Assembly (NCBI GenBank): GCA_021018815.1
Contig: JAITYX010000017.1
Coordinates: forward strand, 558,001-622,000
Reading direction: 5' to 3'
DNA length: 64,000 nt
Source of the DNA: Talinum fruticosum
Lineage: Eukaryota; Streptophyta; Magnoliopsida; Caryophyllales; Talinaceae
Of this stretch, positions 23,801 to 34,720 are shown piece by piece. Each line of letters starts with the position of its first letter. Position 1 is the stretch's first letter. The position numbers were made by a program, and so were the translations under genes. The notes below the pieces were generated by a model. It saw only the letters and a list, made by a program, of their open reading frames with translations. It was not told where the DNA came from and searched no databases.

Positions 23801-24439
23801 GATTCGTCAGTAATCCGGTTCCTCTGCCATCGTTTTCAAACTCAAAATGAGATGAAGAGCCTCATTGAAAAAACCAACTTGCTATTATAATGATGCAGGC
23901 CCTGGCTTCAATTCTATGCCCTCTGACAAAACACATGTACAGAAACTTGCAAAAATGACAACTTTCTCTATTCTAAAACCAGCTTGAATCTTTGTGTGGA
24001 ATAATCAACACCACCAATACACACTGCATATTAAAAACCAGGTTCCCTGGGATGATTATTGGATCCACTGAGGTTAAGGAGCAAAGTTCTGAAAGTTATC
24101 AGCGCTTAAAGACAATTTCAGCAAGAATTTCTTTCGATTACTTTCATCTGAACTGTTACATGCTATAAAACAAATGTGTCCCACCAAATGGAAAATTGAA
24201 AAAGAAAATGTATTTACATCCCCAAACCAACCCCCCAAAAAAAAAAATTTAAAAAAAACAACAGAACACCACTTTTTACAAATTCCCCCATTGACTGTCA
24301 AACTATTGCAATAGATCAAATGAAACAGGAAACAGCCACAGTGACCTTGTATTCCATCATGGAAGATGATAGGATTTAGCATTCACTATCGAGCCCTATT
24401 TCCCAGCAAAAGCAGAATCATTATTTTCAGAACTCTAAA
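20855..24439. other. Intergenic region with degenerate repeats
   Basis: The SINAT 5' UTR and promoter lie in roughly the first 200 bp (GA-rich near 20975). About 21410-21710 is a degenerate run of GACCCGA/CGAACC-type words, a common dispersed plant repeat style of unknown class. About 23020-23200 is a decayed member of the TTACAA-rich MITE family. Near 24060-24439 is the 3' UTR of the UVSSA gene. No gene was supported. Confidence 0.5.
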
Positions 24440-26572
24440 CTACCACTGATTTGGGAATGATTCTCTGTATTTAGTATCCTCTCCCTCAGTCAGTTGTTTT
24501 ATGGTAGAATCTCTTGCCCGAGTACTCAACAGCCTCTGAGCTAACCTATCTTTTGCTGTCACTTTCTTCCGCAACATCGATGCAAGAGTGGGCTTCTTGC
24601 TCTTAGTACCACTTCTCTCCCCATTAACTGCATCTTCAGGTTCTCCAAAAGCTGCAGATCTAGAGGTTGAGGCCATCGCAGCGTCTCGCAAGATTGACTC
24701 ATTGTGCTCCCGAATTTTTGCAAGTTTTGCTCTTTTCAAAGCACGTTTGTCCAATTCTTTCTTCTTGGCTTCCTCTTTATCCCTCTCTCTCACATTTTTT
24801 ACAGCCTGTTTGGCTAATTGCTCCCGTGGAATACTCTTCTCCTCGATATTCTTCTCTTCTATCGGAGCACTGTGGCTCGTGAATTTGCTTTCATTGTCCA
24901 AGAAATGAGCAGTTCTTTCAGTGTCTCTAGGATAGATAGGTGTTCCTTCATCATCACGAGGTATGATGGGACCATGAAATGGGCAGACTTTCAAGTCTCT
25001 TCTCTGACATAGCCCTCCCTTGCTTAAAGGAGCACGACATGGTTGAATCTCAGTCTGTTCTTCTTTATAAAGGGTTGCGTGAACATTTAGCTCGGCAATT
25101 TTCTCAGCAGGTATAGTTGCATCATGATCTACCCTACCCCAATGGCTATCTAGCTCTAATCCTCTCTGGTTAGCCAAAACATCTCTCTTCTCCCCCAATT
25201 ATCCAAGGAGGAACCCCAATTCACGACTGGAGCTTCAGCTAAAAGTTTTCTCCGCAAAGGGTCCGAATCATCAGCACGTGCTTTAGAATTTCTGACCTCC
25301 CTCTTATTCAACCCTCTATCAGTGCATTCAGGAACATCTTTGGCTGATACAATATTAGCAGTCAATTCTGCTGTTAAATCTTTACTATTCTCCACAGGTT
25401 CAATTTTACCCTCCTCCCAAATATCATCTTCCTCGGTGGCAGTGGTGTTGGGAAGGCTGCAACCCGATTCTTCACATTTGTTCTTTGCCGCTAAAATCCT
25501 ATTCCGAAAATCAATAAACTCTTTCAAGGTGGAGTCCCGGAACCTAGTGTCATCCACTTCAACTCTGATAAGAACAGAGATCCACTGCTGGACAGAGACC
25601 AAATGCTTGGTCACCAACAACTTGTACAATTCCCTCAACATGTCAAACACCACTTGGTTCTCGCTGTTTTCATGAACCTTCTCTGCTTCCTTCAATGAAT
25701 CAAGCCGAATCTGCCGCAGCTCAGGATTACGAATTTGTTCAAACCCCTCATCCTCATCATCATCATCCAATGGCCCCATTCCCGCACCCTCATCCTTATT
25801 ATCCCTGAGAATCTCTATGCACTCCCCAATCTCATCGATCGTGGACTGTATCTCCTCCCTTATGGAAGGGAGGCTCTCCCTCAATGTCTCAAACTTGCTC
25901 CTCAAAATCTCCTTCGTCCTTAACTCCCTCTCTCTCCTCTCTTGCTGAACCTGAACCGCATTGGCTTGCAGATTAGGGAACTGAAACCTAAGGGTGTTTT
26001 TCAAGTAGTCATAGCCTATCCTAAGCTGCCTATAGTGAATTCCAAATGAAGCATTCCATTTCTCCAAAAACTCAATGGCCTTTGATCGCAATACCGACGC
26101 TACAGAAGGAGGAGCAGGAAGGGGCTGATTTCTTCGGAATCCAATAGACAAAGCTAACAATTGATCCAGATTCTCAGTAATTAGGGTTCGAAAAAGCTTC
26201 GATCGCATAAATAACTCGTCAATTATCAAAATTGCAAGATACCTAATCTGCGATAAGAAAAGCAAACCCTAGATTTCAGTAACTAATCGCAGAGACAGAT
26301 TCAAACATGAAATACAACAAACTTCCAATATTTGAAACGAATTGCAATTGAAAATTCGGCGGAACCTGAGAGTGAGGGCGCTTCACGAGGCTCATTAGGG
26401 TTTTGGCGGCGAGTCGGAGCTCGGAATCGGAGTATCGGACGACCACTTTGATGGCTTTGAGAAGGCGAGGATCAACCTCTGGTTCAGTTGAGTTGGTAGC
26501 CTTGTCGATCAACGCCACCACCTTTCCAACTCTCCCTCTCTCCTCTTCTTCCTGTTCTTCCGCCATTGTCAC
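24440..26572 (-). CDS. UVSSA homolog (UV-stimulated scaffold protein A, transcription-coupled repair)
   Basis: Exon 1 is 26366-26572 and exon 2 is 24440-26247, joined at PHSQ/IRYLA with GT/AG borders. The start is MTMAEEQ (26572), or the second Met at 26566. With one base restored the product is 671 residues, against about 700 in animals. The N-terminal helical part resembles the VHS/ENTH-like domain (VVVRYSDSELRLAAKTLMSL). The C-terminal DUF2043 region carries the family zinc motif at about 470-495 (CRAPLSKGGLC, VCPFHGPIIPRDDEG). UVSSA binds stalled RNA polymerase II and recruits TFIIH in transcription-coupled repair. The frame breaks at SSLDNWG/EKRDVLANQRG, exactly at a run of five C (25192-25196). 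One more base makes exon 2 603 codons including the stop. It is likely a normal gene with a consensus gap. Confidence 0.85.
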
Positions 26573-27628
26573 CTCCTTCCTCTGATTCTCCGCCTCCTCC
26601 CTTGTTCAGTTTTCTCCTCGCTTATCTTTGGGTCCAAAAAAAAAAAAAAAAATGTTTCTCCTCCCTTATCCGGCCTTTTTTTTTAAAAAAAATTCCACTA
26701 CGTTGGTTTAGCCACGTGTATGCCAGTATTTCATTCGATTTGATTTGATTACGTACATTTATTTAACTAAGGAAATTCTCGATTAAACTGTTCGTCCAAA
26801 ATTTTAAATTTAAATATAAAATTATTTTTTATTTTTATTATTTAAATTTAATTTTGGCATAAATTTATGCTTGTTCTATTTATTGGAAGTGAAAAAGGAT
26901 ATATTATGTCAAATATTTCCTTTAAATTTTAAATATTATTCAATTTATTTGAATTAAATATTTTTTTAGGCATAACTTATCATTGACTCAACCAAGTATT
27001 ATTTAATTACTTGTGTTAAAGAAAGAAGTTTGAAGAACGAAATATACTCCCTCAGTTTCATATCCATAATAAAAAATATCACCTCTAAAATCTCGTAATA
27101 TTGTCAAAATTTTACTTTTCAATGACTTACTAGTATTTCATTAGCTTAAAAATCACTTTTTCAACATGAATTGTATTAAATACTTAATTTGTATATTTCT
27201 AAAATTTAATTATCGACACATTCAAAATTTGACTATGAATATCGAACAACTAAAGTATTAAAATTGATTGAAACATAAGTATTATTCTTATCATGTCTAA
27301 TTAGAGTTTATTAATCTTATATACAATTTAACATAATATTTACTGTGATGCATCCAAATAATAATAATAATAATAATGATAAAGACTACCTTTTTAGTTC
27401 ATCTAAATCATTTAGGGCGCGGGGAACTTTTATTATCTCTCAAATTCATGTAAACACATGAATATTTTAAAATTTATTTGTATAATAAACATGTAGATAA
27501 AAAATGCGACCTTACTTATGAGAGTAATAGTATAAATATAGATTGATAAATTTTGCCATTGATTAATGTCGTCCATGAAAAAGTCAAACTTCATAGAGTG
27601 AACTAGAAAAGTACAAGGTCAACGTGGT
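26573..27628. other. Intergenic, AT-rich, with a possible MITE end
   Basis: The UVSSA promoter side is followed by AT-rich DNA. A TACTCCCTCAGTTTCA motif near 27045, typical of one end of plant Stowaway-like MITEs, was seen but no clean matching end. An AAT-type microsatellite lies at about 27357-27377. No gene was seen before the tRNA. Confidence 0.4.
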
Positions 27629-27700
27629 GGTTCCATGGTCTAGCGGTTATGACACTGGACTCTGAATCCAGTAACCCGAGTTCGATTCTCGGTGGGACCT
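27629..27700 (+). tRNA. tRNA-Gln (anticodon CUG)
   Basis: The sequence folds into a cloverleaf. The acceptor stem is GGTTCCA paired with TGGGACC (one G-U pair), the D arm is GTCTAGCGGTTATGAC, and the anticodon arm is CTGGA-CTCTGAA-TCCAG with anticodon CTG. The T arm is CCGAG-TTCGATT-CTCGG. CCA is not encoded, as expected in a nuclear gene. A T-rich run from about 27710 could act as the RNA polymerase III terminator. It differs slightly from the plant tRNA-Gln consensus I recall (GGGACC instead of GGAACC at the 3' end), but the stem still pairs. Confidence 0.93.
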
Positions 27701-27827
27701 TTATTTATTTCTTTATTTTTTTTTTCATAATTTTTGGCCTGATGTATCATGTATGTATGTATGTAATGTAAATTGCAATGGCACTATCTTGCCGCAATTC
27801 TGGGTTCCCTTCCCCGCAAAAACGACG

Positions 27828-30800
27828 ATGATGGCAACAGACTCCACTCCCTCTCTCAATCTGTCTCCTCCCAGTCCTGGGCCCTTCTCTCTCCCTCTCC
27901 CTCTCCTCAAAATGGACATGGCCACCAAGAGCTCCGTCGAGCTCGCCGTCACCGAAATCCTCCGCTCCTCCGACATGGACTCCGTCACCGAGGCTCAAGT
28001 CAGGGCCATGGCCGCCGCCAAGCTCCGCCTTGACCTCTCCGACCTCTCCTTCAAGATCCTCGTCCGCCAGACCATCGATTCCTTCCTTCTCTCCACTGCC
28101 CCCTCCGCCGACGACGTGGCGGAGAAAGTCGCCGCCGTAGTCGCTGAAATCGCCAAGTCCGGCGACTTGGATGTGTTGACCGTGCGGGAGGTGCTTGACT
28201 TGGTGCGCGGAAAGGTCGGTCTTGATGTGTTTGTATTGCCTCATAGTGACGTTATCCGCCAGGTTATGAAGGCGTTTTTTGAGTCGAGCTCCGGCGGTGA
28301 CGCGGCGGCTCCGGCGGGTGGTGCGGTGGAGGAGATATTGAAATCGTTGGAGACGAGAATGCGGGATGTGTTGGCTATGGTAGGTGAGAGATTCGGCCTT
28401 GGTAAGGTTAGGGATTCATTGTTCAAATCTGGTGTTAATCACATTCACAATGAGGGTGGAGAAGAGGAGGATACGAAGCCTGTAATTTCTCCGGTCGCGA
28501 AACCCAGTCCCGCTGCTAGTGATTGTTGTCGAGTCATCTGCAAGGTGGGTTTCTGCTCTTGAATTTCCCTCTTTTCTCTCTCCATTGTTTCCTTGTTTTT
28601 GTGTTTGGGAGTTGGGACCTCTTGGTGAATTGGTATTGGAATAAAGTCTACTTTTTTACTGGAATGTGAATGCATTTTTGGGTTGAAAGCTTTAATTGCA
28701 TAGTGTTGTGCGTTAATATAATGAATTAGGGATGATAATGTGAATGGCTAACATGATTTTGTTGCCGTTTGTAAGGCAGGAAGCAATTGGGGTGGGATAA
28801 ATTCTTCCCGGTTAATTCATAATCTTAGCCTTGATGAACAGCTTGTTCCTTTGGAAATATTGGGAGGATTTCTTGCATTCAGTTTATAGATTCTTTGAGG
28901 GTGTTGTGGCCAAGGGATACGAGTTCATGACTGGGAACAATTTACATGTTTAGTTCTGCTTCATTTGTGGCAAGAAAGATGGGGTCACGGATAATTCATA
29001 AAAACAAATTTAATGCCTTTTTGGAAAGAGACATTCTATCAGAAGCTCTTCCATCGTATGAATGAATGTGTCACACCTGGTAGAACCGTGCTTAAATTAA
29101 GGTGCTAAAATGTACTGGACATGCTGACTATACTGTGTTTTTGCTTCGTTTATGGCTGAACTTTTTGCATCCAAGTGGGATGTTCACAAACCAGCCAATC
29201 GAATGGGGTGTGCATATATGGTCTTATTTACTTTGTTCTTAGTGTGAGAAAGATGCACTTTGAAATTAAGAGCATAATACCTCAGCACTGTTTTTGTATG
29301 ATCACGTTACACCTAGACAGTAGACAATAGATGCTGATCTCTGGGAAAATAATGAGAACAAAATCTCATGCTTTTGTATATTCAGGAATATATGCCTATT
29401 TTCCTTAGCTGAATTGCTCACTTGGCATTGTTGGATGTTTAGCTATCAAACAAAAGAGATGTGGCTGTAAGAGGTTCTGCAGAGAAAACTGTAGTGTCGA
29501 TAAGAGAGATCTTCTGGAAAGATGGGAAGCAGATGCCTTCACCAAGGGGTGAGTATATACCTATTAGCAGGCTTGGAGGTGCATGTCGATTCAGTGTGTT
29601 GTGGGCATGCCTTGCATAATTGTTTTTAACCCATTTTGTTTGTTGGTTTTGGGTTTTTGTATTGGGGGAACCATACAAGTTGATGAAATGAATAAATTGG
29701 AAAGGGGGTGCCTCAACTACCTGGGGATGAATCAGTAGTGTGTCTACGATTCCCGTTCATGCTTCTGTTGCTGTGTCAAAGTTGCTTTATTCTATAGTTC
29801 TTTCTTTGTTGTTTGTGTCTTCAATGAACACCTCTTTCCTGTGCAGTAACTTTTTGTCTGAGTTGGATGAGACTTTGGTGTGATAAGAATCTTGTAGTAT
29901 CATGCATTTCAGGTGTTATCTTGCATTGCTCCATTGCCTTTTGATATTACATCTGGTTCATAGCACCCCCTCCTTGCGCAAAAAAAAAAAAAAAAAGGGA
30001 AGAGGGGGCGAGGGGTTGCTTGAAAAGCACGAGGGCGAAGAGTAAGAAATGTGCCCAAATCACACTGAATATATCTCTTTTGATTGTCCTTTTCACTTCC
30101 ATGCTTTCAAATTTGGTGCTATTTGTTGTTGGTAACAGGCCTTGTCTTGTGCTTGTTGAACCTCCCCTCTCCTTTTCACCTTCCTCGTCAATTTGCTTCT
30201 TTTGATTTTCAGGCATTAGCTTATCTAATGACCAGTGGTCAACCTTTCGCAAGAGCATCCCTGCAATTGAAGAAGCTATACAAAAAGTTGAATCAAGACT
30301 AAGGTTGGTCCTTATTTCCTTTGGAGAGTTAGTCATAAAACATTCTATGTGACTATGTGGACTACATTACTTGCTTACTTGGCTTGTACATCAGTAACTT
30401 GGATTGTATGGCATGTACTCTGTAGATCAGAACTTGAAAGGAAGCAAGCTGAGGATAAGCAGGATAGATTTCAGAATGAGGGCAAACAGAATGATGGTAC
30501 TCACAGTAGAGCTAAACTGGAACAAAACGGAACACACCATGGATGTAGACCAATGCCTACTGGAGAACATGTTGAAGCAGCGGGTTCTGCACCTCAGGGA
30601 GTTATACCTATTTGGATAATTCGCTTTGATGGTAAGAGTTATCGACAGTGGGCAGATTGCATGGAATCATACCTGAACCATTTGAAGATTGCGTATGTTC
30701 TTTCTGAACCATGCCCAAGTGCTGTGGGAGTGGTAGACAGGGGACTTGGCCAGACTTTAGTAGCTGTACGGAAGTGGATTGATGATGACCACATCTGTCG

Positions 30801-31479
30801 TCAAAATATCTTACATTCACTTTGCGACAATCTTTTCGCTCATTACTCCAAGAAATCAGGCACTGCTAAAGATCTTTGGGAAGAATTGAAGCTCATTTAT
30901 CTTAGTGAGGAGTATGGAGCAAAGGTATCTTTGGTTAAGAAGTACATTGAATTCCAAATGGTTGAAGAAAAATCCATTTTTGAGCAGGTTCAGGAATTAC
31001 ATGAGATTGCAGACTCCCTTATTGCTTCAGGTATGTATGTTGAGGAAAAGTTCCATGTCAATGTAATCATTTCCAAGCTTCCCCCATCTTGGAAACCCCT
31101 CAGCATTCAATTAATGAAAGAAGATTTCTTACCTGTTTGGATGTTGATGAATCTACTTAAAGCTGAAGAGGAAAATAGGGGAAAAGGAGATAAGGGTGAG
31201 GCTGTTCTTCCACGGCCTGAAGTTCCCATATCTCAGCCCGACAAGAGACTTGGACCCCAAAGGATCCCTATGAAGAGGCCTGGAGTTCCTCATGCAAATC
31301 ATGAACCAGATAGGGATAGGAGGATTAAGTTCTGTACTGTTTGTAAGAAGAAGGGGCATGCTATGGAGCAGTGTTGGTTCCGAAAATCTGGAGGGAAAGG
31401 GACTACTCCAAGTGAAAATGACAATGCTGGGTCTGCACAAATAATTACTGGGAGAGACATGGATGGCGTTACGGACTAA
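27828..31479 (+). CDS. KELP-like coactivator fused to a Ty1/copia-type Gag with CCHC zinc knuckle
   Basis: Four exons fit with GT/AG borders and matching phases: 27828-28544, 29443-29548, 30213-30303 and 30426-31479, giving 655 residues. A DEK_C domain lies at about 35-90 and a second DEK_C-like repeat at about 95-152. A PC4/p15 single-strand-DNA-binding domain spans about 233-303 (TVVSIREIFWKDGKQMPSPRG, SNDQWSTFRKSIPAIEEAI), as in the plant coactivator KELP. The intronless last exon adds a Lys/Glu-rich linker and then a UBN2-type copia Gag (about 363-560; FDGKSYRQWADCMESYL, AKDLWEELKLIY, KLPPSWKPLSIQLM). A C-x2-C-x4-H-x4-C knuckle follows (CTVCKKKGHAMEQC, about 608-621). No protease or pol follows the stop. 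The start could be a little upstream or downstream. I believe Arabidopsis has a similar PC4/zinc-knuckle protein, which would mean a conserved domesticated Gag. A role in transcription is inferred. Confidence 0.85.
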
Positions 31480-31692
31480 TGCTTTTGAGTATTTTATCCC
31501 CTCACCCACCCTATCGACAGTTTTTGGTAGGCCACACAAGGATGCTGTATGCTTCCACCGTGTGGCAAATCTAAGAAGGTTAAGGAATACTCAACGTTTT
31601 GCTTCAAGAGCTACGAGTTTTGGTGGGGAGGTGGATTTATTATTTAACATCGATAGATAGAATCATAGAGATAGTTTATAGCTGTAGATTTA

Positions 31693-32253
31693 CTAATTAT
31701 ATGAAGATAAATGCACAGATGAAGATTTACTAATTTTGTTAAAAGTCACTGATGATCGCTTAGCCAATTGGTGAAATTCATTGTTCATCTTTATAAACTG
31801 AGATATATCTTCATTGTTCTTGTTCTCCTCTCCGCAGGTTTCAGTGTCATTCAAGATCATGGCTGTTCTGAGATCCCGTACTTTTAATGCCCGGAGGCCG
31901 GCTTCCAAATCATCCTAGATCTTTGAGTAGAGGGTCCAGCAATCTTTTAGGGTGAACTTAACAGGCGGATTGAGTGTCGACACCTCCAAGAACTTGTTGA
32001 AGACCGAGGATATAGCATTGGCCTTTGATATGCTTAACTGAAAGGAAATCCTACCCACACGAGGGGCAGTTGTATAGGAGCTTCGAGGATCAGACTCAAG
32101 TTGTGATACACAGAAGCTGTAATTGACGTTTATGGGGTCAGCCTTTGAAAGGTCCTTGCAGAGAGCCGGTACCAGGCTGGCAGTAGTTGTTGCCAAGGAG
32201 GAACACAAGAAAATGGTCAGCAAGAGACATAGCCAGGAGAAGTAGCACTTCAT
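31693..32253 (-). pseudogene. Pectin methylesterase/invertase inhibitor (PMEI) with in-frame stop
   Basis: A signal peptide (FSWLCLLLTIFLCSSLA) leads into a PMEI domain (SLVPALCKDLSKADPINV, YSFCVSQLESDPRSS, ISFQLSISKANAISSVFNKF). A TAG at 31915-31917 interrupts it just after LYSKI. The same frame then resumes with family sequence (DDLEAGLRALKVRD, TETCGEE, NNEFHQLAKRSS) to a stop at 31693. Unlike other breaks in this window this is a nonsense codon, not a run-length gap. PMEI proteins are secreted four-helix inhibitors of pectin methylesterase or invertase. The truncated product would lack the last helix and a conserved cysteine. Confidence 0.75.
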
Positions 32254-33389
32254 GTTCGAGGCGTTTCTATTCGACTTGGAAGTAATCTGGGTTTTTCTCT
32301 ATGATACTGACCGAGATGGCTGGTCTGGTCTGGTGAGGGAGTTTATAAGGGAGAAGAGGTGGAGTTGACTGTCAATGACTCCATGCAATGAAACTTCAGT
32401 TACCTAGAGAGAAAAAGATGGTCAAATGGTCAAGTTTTTGTGTTAACAACTTGTGGTTTTTGGAGTAGAAAATAAATTTGTTTTTCTGGATAATTAAATA
32501 GCCGATCTTGCATTTCATGGAGGATTTTCATGTGCGAAGCTAACGTCCAATTTTCAGAGTTTTTGACTTTGTAATCCAAAGGCTCTCACGCTTTCGGCTT
32601 CTTCCGCCTCATTTTTTTTTTTAAAAAATTAAAAATTTTTATATTTTAATAATTTGAACTTTGAGAAGTTTGGAAATCAATAATCCGATCTTTAAAAATA
32701 TAGAAGTCTTTCAACGTTTACAAATTGTACCATTAATTCAGTTTTATAAATCCAAATTATCATATATGTAATTTTAGTTTGATTTTTTAAAATTCATCCG
32801 TATTTCTATAGTTCTTTTTTCCAAAAATATTAGATTTTATACTCTAAATTACACCATGTTACCTAGTCCATAGTATAAGTGTTCACCAACTTTTGAAATT
32901 ATTTATTATCAATAATTTGTATTCTAGAAAAACTAGTCAATGGTAAGTTGAAAGGGGGTGTTAGGCCCTAGTTTTCTAAAGCTTGGATTATTGACAATAG
33001 ATATGTCCAAATTTTGGAATATTAAGGGCTCTGTTCTAAAGTTGAATTATTAATTTTCAAAACACCCAAAATTCATATTATTAATATCCAAAAGTCCAAA
33101 TTTCAATATATGCTTTGCCACAATTTTAAACTCCCCAATCCTTAAGAGTGGACAACATAACGAACTCATCACATAATGGAAATTAGGCCTCCAAACTACG
33201 CTTTGTTGATTAACTTCACTTTCAAGTTAGTTTACTTGTTCAATATTTATTTCTTTTAAAAAAACACACATAAATCTAGATTGTTATATGAAATTAAGAT
33301 AATTATTGCATAGATTGATCCAAACAAATTCATTTGTGAGCTTCTACAAATTTAAAAAATTACTACTTTATATAATCTACAATTTTTAC
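32254..33389. other. Intergenic, AT-rich
   Basis: The first 150 bp are the promoter side of the PMEI pseudogene. The rest is AT-rich DNA with no coding signal or clear repeat that I could recognise. Confidence 0.5.
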
Positions 33390-33850
33390 TGTTTTTTTCT
33401 CGATTTGATGAGTTTGATTAGAATGTTATACTATGTGTAATTATTTGTGTATTTTTAGTTCTATACCAATCCTACTCACAAGAGTTCAGTAAAATTTCAT
33501 TGTCATTGGGGGAGAGAGTGAGAGAAATTTTACATAAAAATTGTAATGAGGTAACCGAAAATTATAAAAGAACTAGTTAACAAGTATGCAACAATGGTGA
33601 AAGCAAGAGAGATAGCACCCAATCTCTAGAACTCATCATTTACCTCTTCAACACAAGAAGGTGCAATCCTGAAGTAAATGAATCCTTCTTCACGAGTAGC
33701 TACGATGTTCATGGTAGAACCGACTTTGTCATTTGTTGTCATTGTAATCCCTACATGTCACAATTTTGAGACTGCTTTTAAATCCACTAAAACCTCATCT
33801 ATATGCAACTTCGATCGAACAGTCCAAGAGGACATGTTCGGTTGATGTCC
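33390..33850 (-). pseudogene. PMEI gene fragment (C-terminal part and 3' flank)
   Basis: This segment aligns by eye to about 38820-39340, the 3' flank and C-terminal half of the PMEI pseudogene there (shared GTGAAAGCAAGAGAGATAGC, AACTCATCATTTAC, AATCCTTCTTCAC, GTCCAAGAGGACAT). No signal peptide or N-terminal domain is present, and the frame is broken several times. It is a remnant of a local duplication. Confidence 0.7.
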
Positions 33851-34720
33851 CAAATTTTATTTAATGCTCATATTGGAAGCTTATTTGTTGCACTACCCAT
33901 GATGGTGATGGCTAGAGAAAATGTTTGGTCCGAAGAGACCACCATAGGGTGACCTACGGTCTCTTCTGGCCGAACAAAAATTACATCGTAATTGTTGAGT
34001 TTTATTTTGCTCAAATACTTTTGATACATCTATTAATAAAAAAGAAAAGAGTTATATCAAATCATTAGGAAAAAAATTCAAAAATCATTGATGAAATAAA
34101 AAAAATGGATAAGCTTTTTGACTAACGCCCCCGGGACTAGATAAATGTGTAATCTTCGGCCCCCTGAGACTGCGGTGTTGGCGGTCCTTTCTTACCTTTT
34201 TTGCTTTTTTCTCCATGAAATGTGAGACAAAAACCCTTGGCTACCTTCTTCCAGTAATAACAGTCCAAAATTGAAAGCACTCATTCTCCTTTTTCTTCTT
34301 CTTCTTCTTCCCCTCCCTTTTTCCCCTTCATTTCTTTTTAATGTTTTAAGGGAAACAAAGAGAAAAAGATGAAATGGGCACTTATCATAGTCATCATTAC
34401 TTTGAGCACTTAGAATTGCAAACAAATCCTGCTTTTTTCCCTTCATCTTCCCTTTGCTTGTGCCTCCATAGGCTACACTCACAATGCTTCCACTCTTGAG
34501 CTTTCTTTTCATTTTCTCTCTCTTCCTTTTTCATCCTTGGGCTTTGAATTTCAAACCTTCGGCTGTCACCCAGATTGAGTCTATAGTAACCTAGACCCCC
34601 AAATGATTCCCCTATAAAAGGCTTCATCATCTTAAACACTGTCTTTGGAAGCTTTCTCCAACATTTGGCTCATGCCAATGAACTGACATTGGGATTTTTA
34701 TTGGTGAATCATACTTGGAA
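33851..34720. other. Promoter and 5' UTR side of the X8-domain gene
   Basis: No gene was seen. A TTC-rich microsatellite lies at about 34285-34310. Short minus-strand frames here are Lys/Arg/Glu-rich readings of this pyrimidine-rich strand, so I do not call them. Confidence 0.45.

Noticed and set aside
27045..27340. Stowaway-like MITE
   Set aside because: One typical end (TACTCCCTCAGTTTCA) is present, but I could not find a matching second end or TA target site.
31480..31692. Possible continuation of a copia polyprotein (protease/integrase) after the Gag exon
   Set aside because: No protease, integrase or RT motif is seen in any frame, and there are no LTR-like repeats around the gene.
34192..34639. 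Two Lys/Arg-rich minus-strand frames
   Set aside because: Translations of a TTC/CTT-rich strand just upstream of the X8 gene; no domain.
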